Of a DNA stretch of 64,000 nucleotides, positions 1 to 13,091 are shown piece after piece (position 1 is the first letter of the stretch; every line of letters begins with the position of its first letter). The notes below the pieces were generated by a model. That model had not been told where the DNA came from. It did no database searches and worked only from the letters and a program-made list of their open reading frames with translations. Source of the DNA: Todiramphus chloris collaris (lineage: Eukaryota > Chordata > Aves > Coraciiformes > Alcedinidae); assembly GCA_025345505.1 (NCBI GenBank), contig JANVCC010000167.1, forward strand, positions 192,602-256,601, read 5' to 3'. The position numbers and the translations under genes are program-made.

Positions 1-743
1 AGGGGGGGGTGGAAGGAAGGAAAGGCCACCATAACTTTTCCATTCAAGACCAACTAGTGGCATGACAATTAAGTCAACTGCAACTAAGAAGAAAAATCAT
101 TGTCATGGAAAGCTGCCTTCCTCTTAGGTCTGCATGCTCTAAAATGACCTCCACTGTTCTGCAGCGTAAGGAGCAGCACAGACAGTTGCCAGCAGATGCT
201 ACAGCCACGTGTAACCTGAAGGATGTCAGAGTCCGTGGGCATCTTGTCATCTCCCATATTCAGTGCTTTGAGATTGCTTTCTCCTGCTGGCAGCTTTCCC
301 TCTCTCATCACAGGCCCTCTGCACCCTCTTCCCAAAGGGAATCAGGCTGCTCATACTGACAAGTCCTTCAAATTCACAACTTCCACCTCAGGCTGTAGAA
401 GTTCCCAGGCAATTACAAACATTTATCAGGTTGATCACAACATGCATCAGCCACACACAGATGCTACCCCTTCCCCAGAATCGTGCCAGCCTCTAAAAGC
501 TGGCAAGCTGTGCTGCCTGGGCAGGATGGAGAGAGGAAAGAGACGTTTCCGAGGATTACCCTCTCAATTGGAGAAGCATCTTCACCTCCCAGTGCTGCTT
601 CTCTCACAGGAAAGCTGAAAGAGTGTTTGTTTTGCAAGATGCTCCCTACTGTCACCCGAGTATGTTTTGATCTGGGCATTTCCCGTCTCTCTTGAGGCAG
701 CCAACTTAAAAACGTGCCCTTGTTAGTATTATTTTTGCTGTGG

Positions 744-806
744 TTCCTTACTGCTTACCAATTTCCTTACTGCTTACCAATTTTCCCTTGATGCTCACCA
801 ATTTCC
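744..806. repeat. Degenerate tandem repeat, period about 20 bp
   Basis: TTCCTTACTGCTTACCAA occurs twice in tandem, followed by a third diverged copy. Confidence 0.8.
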
Positions 807-1036
807 ATGCATTGCCAGCTGAAAAAGCAACGCAGCTCGAAGTGGCTCCTCCTAGGGGTTATTAATGTTTTGGGGATGGGTTTTTTGTTCAGTCGGGTGT
901 TGTTTGGTTTGTCATTTCAGACGCACAAGCAGCTTCATTCAGATATTTATACACACAGGGAAGTAACCTCCTTATTTCCAGGTCTGTACATTTGGGAGGG
1001 ACTTGTGTGAGAAAGGGGAAAAACTGGGGAGTGGGA

Positions 1037-1114
1037 TGGGGAATCACTCTTTCACCTGAAACTCGAGGCGGGCAGGGGGAATCACTCTTTCACCTGAAAC
1101 TCGAGGTGGGCAGG
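1037..1114. repeat. 38-bp tandem duplication
   Basis: A 38-bp unit starting GGGGAATCACTCTTTCACC occurs twice head to tail, with one substitution seen (GAGGCGGG versus GAGGTGGG). Confidence 0.9.
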
Positions 1115-1439
1115 GTACAGGAAACCTGCCAACTCAAGGGATGAGGATGTTTCAGTTACATGCCATTCCCTTAGAGCTCTCCCAGTTGGGAACACAGCAA
1201 ACAGTGGCATTCTTTTTAAAACCAGCTCAAGCCCCAGTTCTGGAAAGGCTTAACAAATTTAAGTACGTGGAAAAGATTGTAGGCCTACTTGGGTTGGTCA
1301 AGACATCCTTCCAGGCTCTGCAGAAGACTCTGGCTTCCTACATTTGTCCTTTTGAGATCATTTACATGTGTCAGATGTTACCTTCATACATGCAACGGTG
1401 CATTGAGCAAGGCCATAATGAAAAAAACCTGATTACACT

Positions 1440-1453
1440 GGGGGGGGGGGGGG
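1440..1453. repeat. Mononucleotide run (G)14
   Basis: Fourteen consecutive G. A length-error-prone site in sequencing and replication. Confidence 0.95.
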
Positions 1454-2042
1454 TTCTTCAGTTTTGTTTTTCTTTTTAAAAGACATGAACATAGATTTGT
1501 CTTCCAATGCGACAAACCATTTCTGATTTGCCTTAATTACTTTCTCACTCTTCTGCAATGCTTCATTTTGAAGTACGTGAGTCATTTAACAGAAACAACA
1601 CTTTTTTTCCCCTTCAAACATTCTTCCTGCATGTATTAAAGTCCAACTACCAGCAGATTAAAGCAATGCAGTCTCCTTTTCCCCAGGAATTCATATAATG
1701 CATCCATAAATGTTTGCTGTTTATCTAGTAGTCTTGTCACTGTCTGTGAGGTATTATTTTGTCCTCCCCAAAATCCAGAAATTAGAGTCATCTTACAGTA
1801 AAAGCAAAATGATCAAACACTGTAAGCACAAGATAACTGTAAATGAGCACATTGTACAGGCACAGACTGCATTTTTCTGCCTCTACCAACAATGTTCTCT
1901 GCTGGTTTTTTTTTTAATTGCCTGAGGCACTTCAACAGAAACTCTAGGAAAACTATCAAGATAGAAAAATTGATACAACCACCATCTCTTTGAGCAGCCT
2001 TTAAAAAAACCAGTAAAGCAAATCATGTCAAAGTAGTACAAC

Positions 2043-2163
2043 CTGCAATGACTGGTGACACTTGAGTGGTCTGCCCTGTAACAGCTTTACTATTGATTGG
2101 TTTTGCAAAGATCAGCTTGGTGATCACCGGGCCAGAAGTTGGGGTGCGGGTCTTCTTCGCAAT
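2043..2163 (-). CDS. LIN54: LIN54 coding exon 3
   Basis: On the minus strand the acceptor AG is at 2165-2164 after a pyrimidine-rich stretch, and the donor GT is at 2042-2041. The 121-nt exon reads [20 protein letters not shown] and then [20 protein letters not shown], plus the first base of a glycine codon. This is the conserved segment that directly follows the LKTVQ end of exon 2 in LIN54. It is not in an ORF long enough to stand out alone; it was found by homology and splice sites. Confidence 0.93.
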
Positions 2164-5100
2164 CTGAAAGATGAGGAGAAAAGATTGACAGTAACTTGAG
2201 CATTCTGGATCTAAATTATTGTATTGTTAAGTACATTAGAAAATAAAAAGGGCAGTACTTGCACATGTAATTGGAAGAATAATTGCTTATCTCACTTTTC
2301 ACCTCTGCTACTCATTGTGGAGAAGCATCCATGCTGCTTTAGGAAACCAGCCGCCAAAGCAGGGAGCCAAATCTCTTACAGCTGTTTTGCAAGGTATCTC
2401 TCCATGAAAACATACCTCATCTTCAAAACACAGAAATTATTTCTTACCTGCCATTGGTGTATATATAAAAATGGTAAAAATAAATGCACAACTCTCAGTA
2501 TGTATGAGAAATGCAATGGGACAGATCACTTCAACTTGAAACCTTTCTACGTTAGGGTTTAGAGTCGCAAGTCTTACACAAAGACTTTTTTGCCCTTTTC
2601 CGTGCTGACAGAAGGTAACTGCCAGATGCATTTACATCTACACACTGGCAGAGAGCTGATTATCAGGTTGACTTCTTTCAAAGACTAGGGGCTGCCTGCA
2701 GGTCCCCACTACTGCCAGGATCTTCCCCAAGTCCAAACAAGCACACGAAAAAGGTCTTACTGAAGCCCTTCCTCACCCAAACTGCCTCTCCTCCACCACA
2801 AACCCCCAGCCACATCCTGTGAGCACTAGCCACCAACTCCAGCAGTATCAGAGAGGCATGACACGGGCATCCATGGGGGGAGCCACCTCTCACAAGGCAC
2901 AGGACCATCTTCATTTATCACTCAGATAGCTAACTAACCGGAGGAGCATCACTGTCATGGAAGAGACAGAGATGACAGCTACTTTTAACAGCCTGAGAAA
3001 GTTGTGAGGGCATAAACAAAGCAACTGAGTAGGCTGGATGTTAGTTTTTCCTACACAAAACCCTATTTATAGAATTTGTTGACTGAAAACTTCTCCTTTC
3101 CAGTTGAGCAATGCCAAAACACCCCAAGCATTCAGCAGCACAAAAGGAACCCCCCAGATGCCCCGCAAAGAGTGCACGCGAGGCTGCTGTAGCTGCCAGC
3201 AGCACGCTCGTGGCATGGCTGGGGAAACCAGAGCTCCCCCCAGTATGACACTGGAGCCCTCTGTGGTAAGCAAATGCCACCCCAGTGTGCCTGAGCTGTG
3301 CCCAGCCAAGGGAAGCCAGCACAAAGCAGCTCTGACAGCAGACAGTGCCAGAAAACACACCTCACTGAAGGCACGTGCTGCTCCGTAGGCACGGTGTGAA
3401 GTGTTCTGCAGAAGAAACTTCCACCTCAGATCACTGGCAGGTGAATGTCACTTGACCAGATCTGCTGTACCAAGGCCACATTAGCAGCTTTAGAGGTGGC
3501 AGACAATAGTCAAGGCTTAAAATGAAACAGAGAAGAAAAAAAGCCCTGTTCTTTTTGGAGGAATATTAACTAAAACCTCGAAGCAGAAGTTGTTTGAAGA
3601 AGACACTTCATTCACAGCCCAGTTTACCAATTTAACTCGGGGCGATGTTAACTTTGCAAGGATTCAGTTCTTAGCACACACAGGGCTGACAGACAGGCAG
3701 TTATTTCAGCAGTATTTTTTAATTTCTTTGTAAATTTGCACACGTTTTCACTTGTGATAAATTCCCCACATTTCATCTGCTTGGTTCGTGATTTCTGTGC
3801 CGGTGAAATGAATCTGCCCCTGCCATCAGGTATTACTGTAACTTGACTCTTACTGCTTTTACTCTCTGAAGCATGAGCGAAGTCTGGCTCAGAGTGGGAT
3901 CAACATCCAGTAGGAATGGCCAGCTCTGGCCAGCAGCAGTCATGTCCCAGTAACAGTCAATAAATGTGCTTCAGTAACTTGCACGAGGACTAAGCTACCT
4001 GTTGGCATGAAGAGTTTCAGAAAAAAAAATGTCAAAATCCCCAAACAAGAGCTGGTCAACAAGTAGTCCTGCTTCCCTTGCAATCTCCTCATCCTCAGAT
4101 AAATCCCCCTCTGCTTTTTGGGTGAACTAAGAAGGTCTAACAAATTAGGAAATCTACTTTGGGCTTAGGAAATGTGGTTGGTTATAGGTGAGGAACAGCC
4201 CTTGGTCCTCAGATGCACTCCTGCCCTTCCTGGCTGCCAAGCAAACCTTTATGAGGCTTTTGCCACTGGAGCTGCTGGCATCAACCATCCACAAGAGCCT
4301 TCTAGGCATTCCTGGGAGATTCACTACCCATTTCCAGTCCAGAGACTGGAGAAGCCAGAGGAAATAATGACAGATGCTTCAGAAAGGGCAAGTTCTCTGG
4401 ACCCCTCTGCCATTGCCTGTACTCACCAGAAGAAGCATAAGAATTATGGAAGCCAAATGTGCTCCCTGCAAGCTGCTTGGAATCAGACTGTAAAAACTAT
4501 TTCCTGAGGCAACAAGCTCTTTGTTAGAAAATTATTATATTTAGAAGCAACCTTCTTCCCCCTACAGAAGTAGAGAGATTTACCTGCAAGCAGCTTTATT
4601 TAAAAGGTCAATTTACATCTTCCTGAGCACTCTCCAAGATGAACTAGCAAGTTTCTACAGCTGGGTTTTGTTTTGAGCTATCAAACCATGTTGTATTCAT
4701 ATAGAAAAAGGTTCAAGCCTACCTTGCAGTTGCTGCTGGATTGAAGACCCAGCCAGCCAGCTACCCCAAAGGAGCTAACATACTATAAATCCACTCCCTA
4801 GATGACCTTGTGGGAGCTTGTCCACTTTAGCCACACCCTATGAAATTTATATTTGGCATAATATAAAAAAATCAAGGAGTCTAGAAACAGGAGAACAGGA
4901 GGAGATGGAGAAACTGAGCTAGGAATGACAGCTGGCTCTGAGGTTAGGGAGGGCACAAGATCATTTTTGACACAAAGAGATGAAGCCACAATGATGGCTT
5001 CGCAGTTGTCCTGCCACGGGAGCAATGTCACTGTGGGCACACAGGTTGAACTGCTGAAACGCAGAGCCTGCTACCACATCACGACCAGCTCCAGTTGGAC

Positions 5101-8100
5101 TAGCTTAGTGACAGCAATGGTTGAGAGTCTTCTGCAAGGCCAAACTCCTGCTCAATGCACATGGACTGAAGCAAGACACCAGCAGGCACCTCGCTGGTTT
5201 TAAGCACGTAGGTAAGCAGCAGCCAGAGGCTGGAAGTAAATGCACTTGCCCAGGAGCTTTGTCCAGACATCCAGGTTAGTGGTTTCAACTAAATCAGGAC
5301 AAGCTGCCAAGAGACAGCAATTAGCCTCTGGATATAGATGAGGCTCAAGGTGCTGCCACCTTTTACACCCCAAAAACTGCAAGAGAGGAATCCAGATTCC
5401 AAAGAACATTTGGCCATCTATCAATTCAGCCTTTTCTCATATGCTGAGATTTCAATTAGGTTACAGCAAGGCTAATTGAGTTTCCTCTAACTAACCTGTT
5501 GTAGGGGTTACTACAACAATGAGGATGTAAGGAGAACCAAAGAAAGCTCTCTGCCATCTAATTTTTTACCTATTCACTTCTCAGCGCCAAGTCAAACTGC
5601 TGTGCTGCCTCGCATCTGAAAGACCTGATTCACAAAGTCCCAGGAGATGTTACCCCAGATCCTTGGGAGACATCCACAGCTACCTTTTCCACTCAATGAA
5701 AGGTTAAGAGGCTTGTTCAGGATGATGGGGTTAATTGCATGACTTTATTTTCCAAGCTAGGGACTCAGAGTGTGGGTTACCTCCCCTGTCATTCATGACA
5801 AGGTAGACCAAGAACTGCTCCCTGAGCCTCACCTACCCCTCTGATACTTCAGTCACTTCCCACAGGGAAAAGCACTGTCTGGGAAACACCTTCCCTGCAG
5901 TATCAGGCACTTACAACCAGGGGAACATTGCTTCCTGCTTTTCCTTTCTGCTTCCTCCTCTCCTTATAGGAAAAAAGGGAAAGATAACTTCCTATATAAA
6001 AAAGAGGGGAAAAAAAAGGAAGAACGGGGGAACTGGGTCAGTTAGTTTTACCTCTGTGTGGAGAGCATCCTGCTGGAAACTGTGCCAGGGCACGTGGAAA
6101 ATACAGAGGTGATCAGTGACAGTCAGCGTGGCTTCAGTAGGGGCAAATCACAGCCGCCAAATCTGGTGGCTTTCTCTGATGAAGTTCCAGCATTGGAAGA
6201 CAAGGAAAGAGCAGTTGACGTCCTCTACCTGGACTTGTGCAAAGCATTCGATGCATTCCTGCACAACATCCTTGTCTCTAAATTGGAGAGACAGGAATTG
6301 AAACAGATGGCCCACTCAGTGGATATGGAACTGGCTGGATGGTCACACTCAGAGCTGCAGGTGTGTATCAATGTCCAAGAGAGCATCAGTGATGAGTGGC
6401 ATTCCTCACCAGTGCTCTCCAATGCCTTCGTTGGTGACACGGACAGTGGAATTGAGGCACCCTCAGACACTCTGCCAGTGACACCAAGCTGTGAGGTGTG
6501 GGTGACACACTGAAGGGTTCCATCCAGAGGGGCTTTCACAGGCTTAAGAGGTGGGACTGTGCAAACCTCATGATGTTCAACAACGCCAAGTGCAAGGTCC
6601 TGCAGGTGGGCTGGGGCAACCCCAAGCACAAACACAGGCTGGGCAACGAGTGGATTGAGAGCAGCCCAGCAGAGAAGAACTTAGGGACATTGGTGGATAA
6701 AAAACTGAATAGGAGCCAGCAATGTGCACTTGAAGCCCAGAAAACCAATTGCTTCCTGGGCAGCATTGAAAGAAGTGTGGGCAGCAGGTGCAAGGGAGGG
6801 GATACTGCCCCTCTGCTCCACTCTCCCGAGACCTTGCCTGGAATACTGTGCTCAGCTCCAGGCCCTCAGCGTAAGACAGACACAGACTTGCTCAAGCGGG
6901 AGGGACTCTTTATCAGGCACTGTAGTTCTAGGACAAAGGGTAATGGTTTCAAACTCAAAGAGGGCAGATTTAGATTAGATCTTAGGAAGAAATTCTTTAC
7001 TATGGAGGGTGGCGAGACACTGTTAGAGGATGCCTGGAGAAGCTGTGGATGCTCCCTTCCTGGAAGTGTTCAAGCCCAGTCTGGATGGGGCTCTGAGCAA
7101 CCTGCTCTAGTGGGAGGTATCCCTGCCCATGGCAGGGGGGTTGGAACGGGATGGTCTTTAAGGTCCCTTCCAACCCAACCCATTCTGTGATACCACTCCA
7201 CGATAACGCCAGGTGTTAATTCAATCCCTGTCGCAAGTGGAAGGGAAGGTTTAACAAAAACACCAAACAAAACACATTTCCTCGAACTGCAGTTAACTGG
7301 CTTGCACACCGGATGGAAGTCCATCTGTAACAGCTTCTACTAAGGAACCTGTAGACTTCCTAACTGCAAACAGCAGTCCCTGATGGCACAGGTCATCTCA
7401 GGAGAGCAGAAGCACAACACGGCTAAGTCATTTGCCTCAGTTGTCTGTCACTTGGTAGTAACTGAGGCCAAGAGACAGGAACTAATCCACCCTTAAATTC
7501 TCCTGAGCCGAGTCAAGACCAGAGGCTTTTTGGAAAGCTAAAACCACAACCCCATCACTAATGATCAAGGAGCAAAAGTCACTTCAGAAAATCGGTATAT
7601 TTCAAACTGTCATTTTTAAACACCTTTTCCACAGGTATGATGTAGCAACAACAACAAAAAACCCCAGAGAAAGCAGAAATCTGTGCAGGGATCACCTGCA
7701 GCTTTAAAAAAAAAAAAAAAGTCAACACAACAAAACAAAAACATCTTGAGAGTTGCTCACATTTGCTTGCCAGGAAATAGCGGTCAGGGAACTTACCATT
7801 TGGCTAACAACACTGAAAATGTTGTCATTTTTCATGTGCAGCAAATGAGTTTTTATTAGCATACTTACAGTTTCAGTTCTCATTTCATTTAGACTATAGA
7901 TAAATATTTTTCCATCATAACCTGCATTGAGTTCAACTTTTTGTTCACGTGGAGGTCTCATTCCTGCCTCGCTGACAACTAGAACAAAGCCACTCACATT
8001 TAGTTCTGCCATATACCAGAAGAAAATCAGACCCTTTGGGTCATAACCAGAGTCTTTTCAGACCCCTTTTCAGACCCCAGCAGATTCTCTGTGGTTTCAA

Positions 8101-9322
8101 ATAACTCAAGATACACATCACAGATCAAGAACAAAAACTTGAAGTGTCCAGCTTATGACAGTGTCTAGTTTTGTATCTATTAGGTATCTATTAATGAGCC
8201 TAACTAGATTTGAGGCAGACAGGATACACCTTTCTGTTTTTTTCCAATTGCAGAGAGTTTAAATTAAACAAGCTAAACATAATAGGCAGAAGCTACTCTT
8301 TCAGAAAGGAGTAAAGCAGCATATACTTTGAATAAAGAACAAGTATTCTTTCAATACAGAGTTGAATTCAGTCTTCCTGAAAGCATTAATTTTTTATAAA
8401 ACAAAAATAATGGGAAAATTCTCTTTAATTATTTGACTTTTAAGAGGCCACTTTCTCTAAGGCAAATCCCAAGTTTCTAGACAGCAGCTAAAGGGCATAA
8501 AACATTAACTGTATCCAGAGGTGAAAGCACGGGCTGAGAGCAGCACCATACTTCTTCAGAGAAGGAATAAATGCAAAGGCTGAATGCAACCACGTGACAT
8601 TTGTTTTTCAGACTCTTCATCAGCACAACTCACTTTACCTGGACTGTTTTTAATTGCTGGGTCTGCAAAACAGAAGGCTGGGCCGCGGTGTTTATCAGCT
8701 GACTTCCTTGGGCCAAAGCCGAGACACCCACAGGTTTCACTTCTGACCGCCCTCCGATAACCACTTTGATCTGTTGGCCTTGTACCTTGGAGTCTCCGCT
8801 CTGGGCTTGGGACGTGGCCTTCTGGGCCTGGGGGAGCTGGCTGTGGGGCAAGGCCAAAACAATAGGTTGGCCAGACTTGCCCAGAGTCGTTACAATTAGC
8901 TTTTGCCCGTCGGGTTTAATGCTCTGATTGCCTATTTTAAGATCAGACGTCTTGTTGAGGATGATTTGGTTGGCCGAGATAGCGACAGGGGTCTGAGAAC
9001 CGAGTTTGTGGAGGCCACTGGGGAAGGCAGACTTCACTACCGCGCTCAGGTCTGCTTTGGGGGCGGGGGGGGTCACTGTCGCGTCGCTCGAGTGATTGCT
9101 GGGCACGGGAACTGGTTCCGGGGTACCCGCGGCCAGAGCCGAGGAGTTGCAGGTGGAGCTTATGTTCACTATCTCTTCCAGTTCTGTTTCCATGGGAATG
9201 GAATCCCCCACCGGTGAGGACACGATAACCGCCTCGATGCTGTCGTCTTCCACCAGAGTGATCCCCGTGTCCATGATTTCCTCGGGGAGCAAGCTGTTGA
9301 CTTCTGCTGAAACCACCTCCAT
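2043..9322 (-). CDS. LIN54: LIN54, 5' part of the coding region (exons 2 and 3; continues beyond the left edge)
   Basis: LIN54 is the sequence-specific DNA-binding subunit of the MuvB core. MuvB forms the repressive DREAM complex with E2F4/5-p130 and activating complexes with B-MYB and FOXM1. Two coding segments are visible: 8639-9322 (228 codons) and 2043-2163 (40 codons plus one base). They join in phase 0 with consensus splice sites. The reading begins [20 protein letters not shown] and passes through a Gln/Ser/Thr-rich, low-cysteine stretch that matches my recollection of vertebrate LIN54 ([31 protein letters not shown]). The two CXC domains that contact DNA are encoded by later exons and are not here. 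I chose ATG 9322 over the in-frame GTG eight codons upstream because known LIN54 proteins start at MEVV. LIN54 lies next to COPS4 in other vertebrates, which supports the call. Confidence 0.95.
2164..8638. other. LIN54 intron 2
   Basis: A 6.5-kb intron on the minus strand. It contains one CR1 copy (6045-7195) and a (A)15 run near 7708. No other coding signal is recognised. Confidence 0.85.
6045..7195 (+). mobile_element. CR1 LINE copy with reverse-transcriptase remnants
   Basis: The plus strand encodes a decayed CR1 ORF2: a segment resembling the RT palm ([10 protein letters not shown]), then [20 protein letters not shown] and a tail typical of CR1 ([13 protein letters not shown]). It ends in the conserved 3' end TCCCTTCCAACCC...ATTCTGTGA near 7190. 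Part of the RT is missing and the frame breaks near 6513, so it is inactive. 5'-truncated, antisense to LIN54. Confidence 0.93.
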
Positions 9323-9357
9323 CTTAGCAGTCGGGGCAGCGCTCACCGGAGCGGGTA
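8639..9357 (-). CDS. LIN54: LIN54 exon 2, with the start codon (CDS 8639-9322; 9323-9357 is 5' UTR)
   Basis: The acceptor AG is at 9359-9358 (TTGCAG) and the donor GT at 8638-8637 (CAG|GTAAAG). The exon carries 35 nt of leader without any ATG, then 228 codons from ATG 9322-9320. It is GC-rich compared with the surrounding intron. The protein segment has an acidic N-terminus, a region rich in Ser, Thr and Pro, and a Gln/Lys-rich end, with no membrane segment or signal peptide. It is likely disordered, as expected for the LIN54 N-terminus. Confidence 0.94.
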
Positions 9358-11827
9358 CTGCAAGAATAGTTTTAAAAGTTATTGGCTTCCAAAAAACATA
9401 CAGTTTTCAAAGCTTTATAATGCTATAAAAAGTTTTTTTAATGCTAGAAAATAGAGTACCAGAGTTTTTCTTTTCAGACTGAAGGTATTGTGCACGCACA
9501 GGAGGGATATAATGAAAAAAAAATTATCATCAAAACGTAACCTATTAGGCTGCATTTACTCTCAGTAAGAATTTATATCAAACTTCTTCAGCATCATCCA
9601 CTGAAGTCCAGTCAAGGCACTGACTTGCTGAGGATTACTAGGCCAGTCCTGACAGACTACACAAAGCAGTAGTGTTTCTTCCCCAAGAGGCAGGCACCTT
9701 GTTCACAGACATTTAAGCTTACCGATTTCAGTGAAGTTTAGAGTTAAATATAAAGATAAAGCAAGAGTTAAAACTGTTTTTAATAAAAAATAAACCTAGT
9801 AGATGATAATGGCTCATACATGTCAACATTGATTAGCGAGTTCTCTTGCCTCAAGAGACTTATAATCCATCCCAGATGTAAGAGGCATTCATTTTTGCCA
9901 AATCCTCAGTTTGGAAATCTCAGAAATACAAACAGCTAGCTAATGATGAGCTTTAATAACTCCACAAGCTCAATGAACAGCCCACCTAAGCCAGGACCAA
10001 GCCACAGCCCTGCCCTTCCAAGACGAATTTCTCTAAAATTCCTCTATGCTGGCTGTGAAAAGAGGAGCTCAATATTTTTTTTCTCCCTCAATCCTCACAA
10101 GAAAATACAGTGCCCACATTCATGACTCCTTTGAAGCGTCTTCTAAACACAAAACAAAACACATCTGAAAAAAACCAAGGGGTTTTAAGTAAGTGTGACC
10201 AATTTATATTAAAAGAACTACAGTGAGGAGTCACTTCCCACTTGAGAGGTCTTAATGGTGTCACTGGAACCGGTCAAATCTACCGTTCCCACTCCAACTG
10301 TGCCTCTGTCAAAGGCTGAAAACACATCAACTCACTCCAGCACTTTCCCCTGGGCACTGGTAGGTGAGCACGCTGGGTGCCTCTGCATACACACTCTTCA
10401 GAACTCATCACAAGCTCAAGAAGACTTGAACTGTACCGTTAAAACCACTGGCCAAACACAAGTGTGACACTGGTTCCTCTGGAGCAGTTGTGGCTCCGTT
10501 CCACACAGCAGCTAACTACAGAGCGGCTGCACTGAGCCCAGGAGGTAGAAGGCTGGGGAGAAACTCCTGTTAGAATCTACCTGGTTTCTCTTCCGAGCTC
10601 AGGAGGCTGTGCTGGAGCAGCTCACGGCCTTCTCGCTCCTGAAGTGTGCCATCCTGATTCTCCTCAGCCCAGAGCACAAGCCAGGTCAAACTGCCACGAC
10701 ACTCCAGAAGCCCAAGCTGTGACAGAACTTGTTTAGATGACCCGTGGTCAAACTCACACGCAGCTCAGTTCCTGGGAGGCTTTTAAAGATACCAAGTTAT
10801 CTGATGTCACTGCCAGAAATACCTCCTTTGGAAAGCATTTCTCCCAGAGTAATGCCAGTACAGATTGCAGCGATGCCAGCCCTGGTAACTAGCACTAGAC
10901 AAAACAGCTAAGGACACACCGATGTCCGTCCCAAAGTCAAACTGGTTAAGTGCACACGAGGTTACATAAAAATAGGAATAGAAAAAGCAGACTGGTTTGG
11001 CATATGTTAAGTTCTCTGCCTGAGCAGTGCTGCTTTATCTCCTCATCAACCTGCATGGGCTTGCATCTAAGTCCAAACTACTTTCTGGTCCAAGCTATTT
11101 TGGACCAGAAAAAAAACCCAAACCAAAACAAACAACAAACCATCATCCTATTCTATTACTGACAAGAACAAGGGACTTGGATCCCAAAGTTAGGCTCCCA
11201 GGGTCAGCTACGACCCAAATACTGATTGCCTCCCTGTTCGGAAAAGAGGGAATCATCTAAATCAATCAGTGGGGAAAAAAATCACCAGCTTCAGTAGGAA
11301 CAAATAATTTTAAATTACTTGCTCTTGGTAGCCATTTGTACACATTATTCCCTAAAAGTATGACTGCATTTACATATATGTAAGTAGTTATACAGTTCCA
11401 CGGTCATTTATAGTCTTCATCCTTGCCATTTGGTTATGGTAACAAAGCAGTAAATGGTGATTAAATACCTACACCTAGTGGAAAGATATTTCAATTAAAA
11501 TGCACAGAGACAGGGTTTTAAAGTGTTCTGACTTCAAACCAGCCACTCCCAAGGCCAAATTCAGAAGGAAAAGAAACACGTGACATCAAGCCTGGAATCA
11601 GAAGGGGAGAAGTGAAAAGAACCCAGAAAGCACGTTAATGTTTAACAGCTTTTGGCCATCACAGTGGAGGATTTTACAGTTACTGAGTCTCATCGTTTTA
11701 TAGTTGGCTTCCACCACAATATTCAGGCTGTCTGTCATCAACAACAGCAAGAAAAAAAAAACCCAGCTCAACCCCCTCCTTCTATTTCTTCATTGCTTAT
11801 TGGCTATCACTGAAATAGATACGTGAA

Positions 11828-11890
11828 ATCACGGAATTGTTCTGATTGGAAGAGACCTTCAAGAACATCAAATCCAACTCTTGCTTCGTG
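11828..11890 (-). mobile_element. CR1 3'-end fragment
   Basis: Begins ATCACGGAATTGTTC and continues with the diagnostic TTGGAAGAGACCTTCAAGA and ATCCAAC of the CR1 3' terminus, read on the minus strand. Confidence 0.7.
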
Positions 11891-12989
11891 CAACAATGAA
11901 GATCTCATCCCAGCTACGTGAGAGGCTGCCGCCATAAAAGGCAGCTTCAGCAACACCCCAGCAGATTTTACTTCCAGGTATTTAGCCAGGACTTCTCAAC
12001 AGTTCAGCTGTTTAGTTTTTCCTACTGCTTTTATCCCAAACAAGCATTGTTTCCAATTTTTCCAGCTCTCTACTAAAGTAACTGCCAACAGTAAAAGCAT
12101 GCCAACCTCTTACCGTTCCAACAGCTTTAAGATCTAACAGCTTTGAGATCTTCAAGAAAGAACAGATTTTAACTATTTAAACTATTAACTACTGAAAAAG
12201 ATGTGAAATTTTCCTTCACTTCAGCAATTAGGCTTTGAGTCACTCGGTAATGCAAGAACTGTACCTACAAGCCCACCCCCAGGATGAAGCAAGAAAGCAG
12301 GTAAGATCAGACTGAGGAACTTCACAAACACTCTATGGTCAGATGACTACCTAGATAATTTTAGCTTACAAAATAACATCCATACAACTGAATTACAAGT
12401 TCTAGAAAATGTTCATGTGAAGAAAATTTGTTTAGAGCAGATCATCCCAGCACAGCTCAGGACACCCAACCAGCCAAACACACATCAAACCCACTAGGGA
12501 CTAAAGGATATCAGCAGCAAAGTCTGGGAGCAACAGTTTTCAACAGGACAGGGACACAACATCATCTTGAGTGAGTCACCTCTGATCATCTCGGCCACAG
12601 CCCAGGTCTCTGTACTCGATCCTCCCAAAGAAGAATCTATACATATGTGTATTGGCAGGAAGAGTAAGGGGATTTAGAAGCAATAGATAAAGAAAGTAAT
12701 CGTTGCTGGCACGAATACAGAACGGTATCTGGCAGGTACCTCTGAACTTTGCTCTCTTCTCCCTTTCTATCAGTAGGATGTCAGTGCAGAACCTTTAAAT
12801 GCTGCCAACACCTTGAGAGGTATCAACACTTTTGTTGATAAAACATGCAAGGCAGCTTTTGTAAGAGCACCTTTCCTGAAGGGCAAAAAATCCCCAATCC
12901 CACCCCAAAAATCACAAGCTTCGTAAATCCATTAAGTCCAACACAGCCCCTAAAATAGCAGGGATTCTCTCTGGATCAGCAAAGCTGCT

Positions 12990-13091
12990 GCTGTATGCTG
13001 AAGGAATGCTACAGAAGGTGCTATAGCAGAACTTAGCTGAAAAGTAAAACCACTGAACAGAGTTAGTTCTGTTCTCACTCAAACCAGGACA
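12990..13091 (-). mobile_element. Fragment of an avian endogenous-retrovirus LTR (5' end of the LTR)
   Basis: The last 60-100 bp resemble the right end of the complete LTR at 62,993-63,797: AGCTGAAAAGTAAAA, then TTCTGTT, CTCACTCAAACCAGGACA. On the minus strand this is the LTR start TGTCCTGGTTT. The rest of the LTR is absent. Confidence 0.6.

Larger units (their letters stand above)
1..2042. other. Part of LIN54 intron 3
   Basis: Lies downstream of LIN54 exon 3 in gene direction. I see no further LIN54 exon. It holds two short tandem repeats (744-806, 1037-1114) and a 14-G run (1440-1453); the rest looks like unique intron sequence. Confidence 0.75.

Noticed and set aside
6498..7190. 230-codon plus-strand open frame in LIN54 intron 2
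   Set aside because: CR1 ORF2 remnant, missing parts of the reverse transcriptase and out of frame with the upstream RT piece.
9323..9346. In-frame extension of LIN54 upstream of the ATG, starting at GTG
   Set aside because: GTG initiation is unlikely, known LIN54 starts at MEVV, and the extension is 5' UTR up to the acceptor at 9358.
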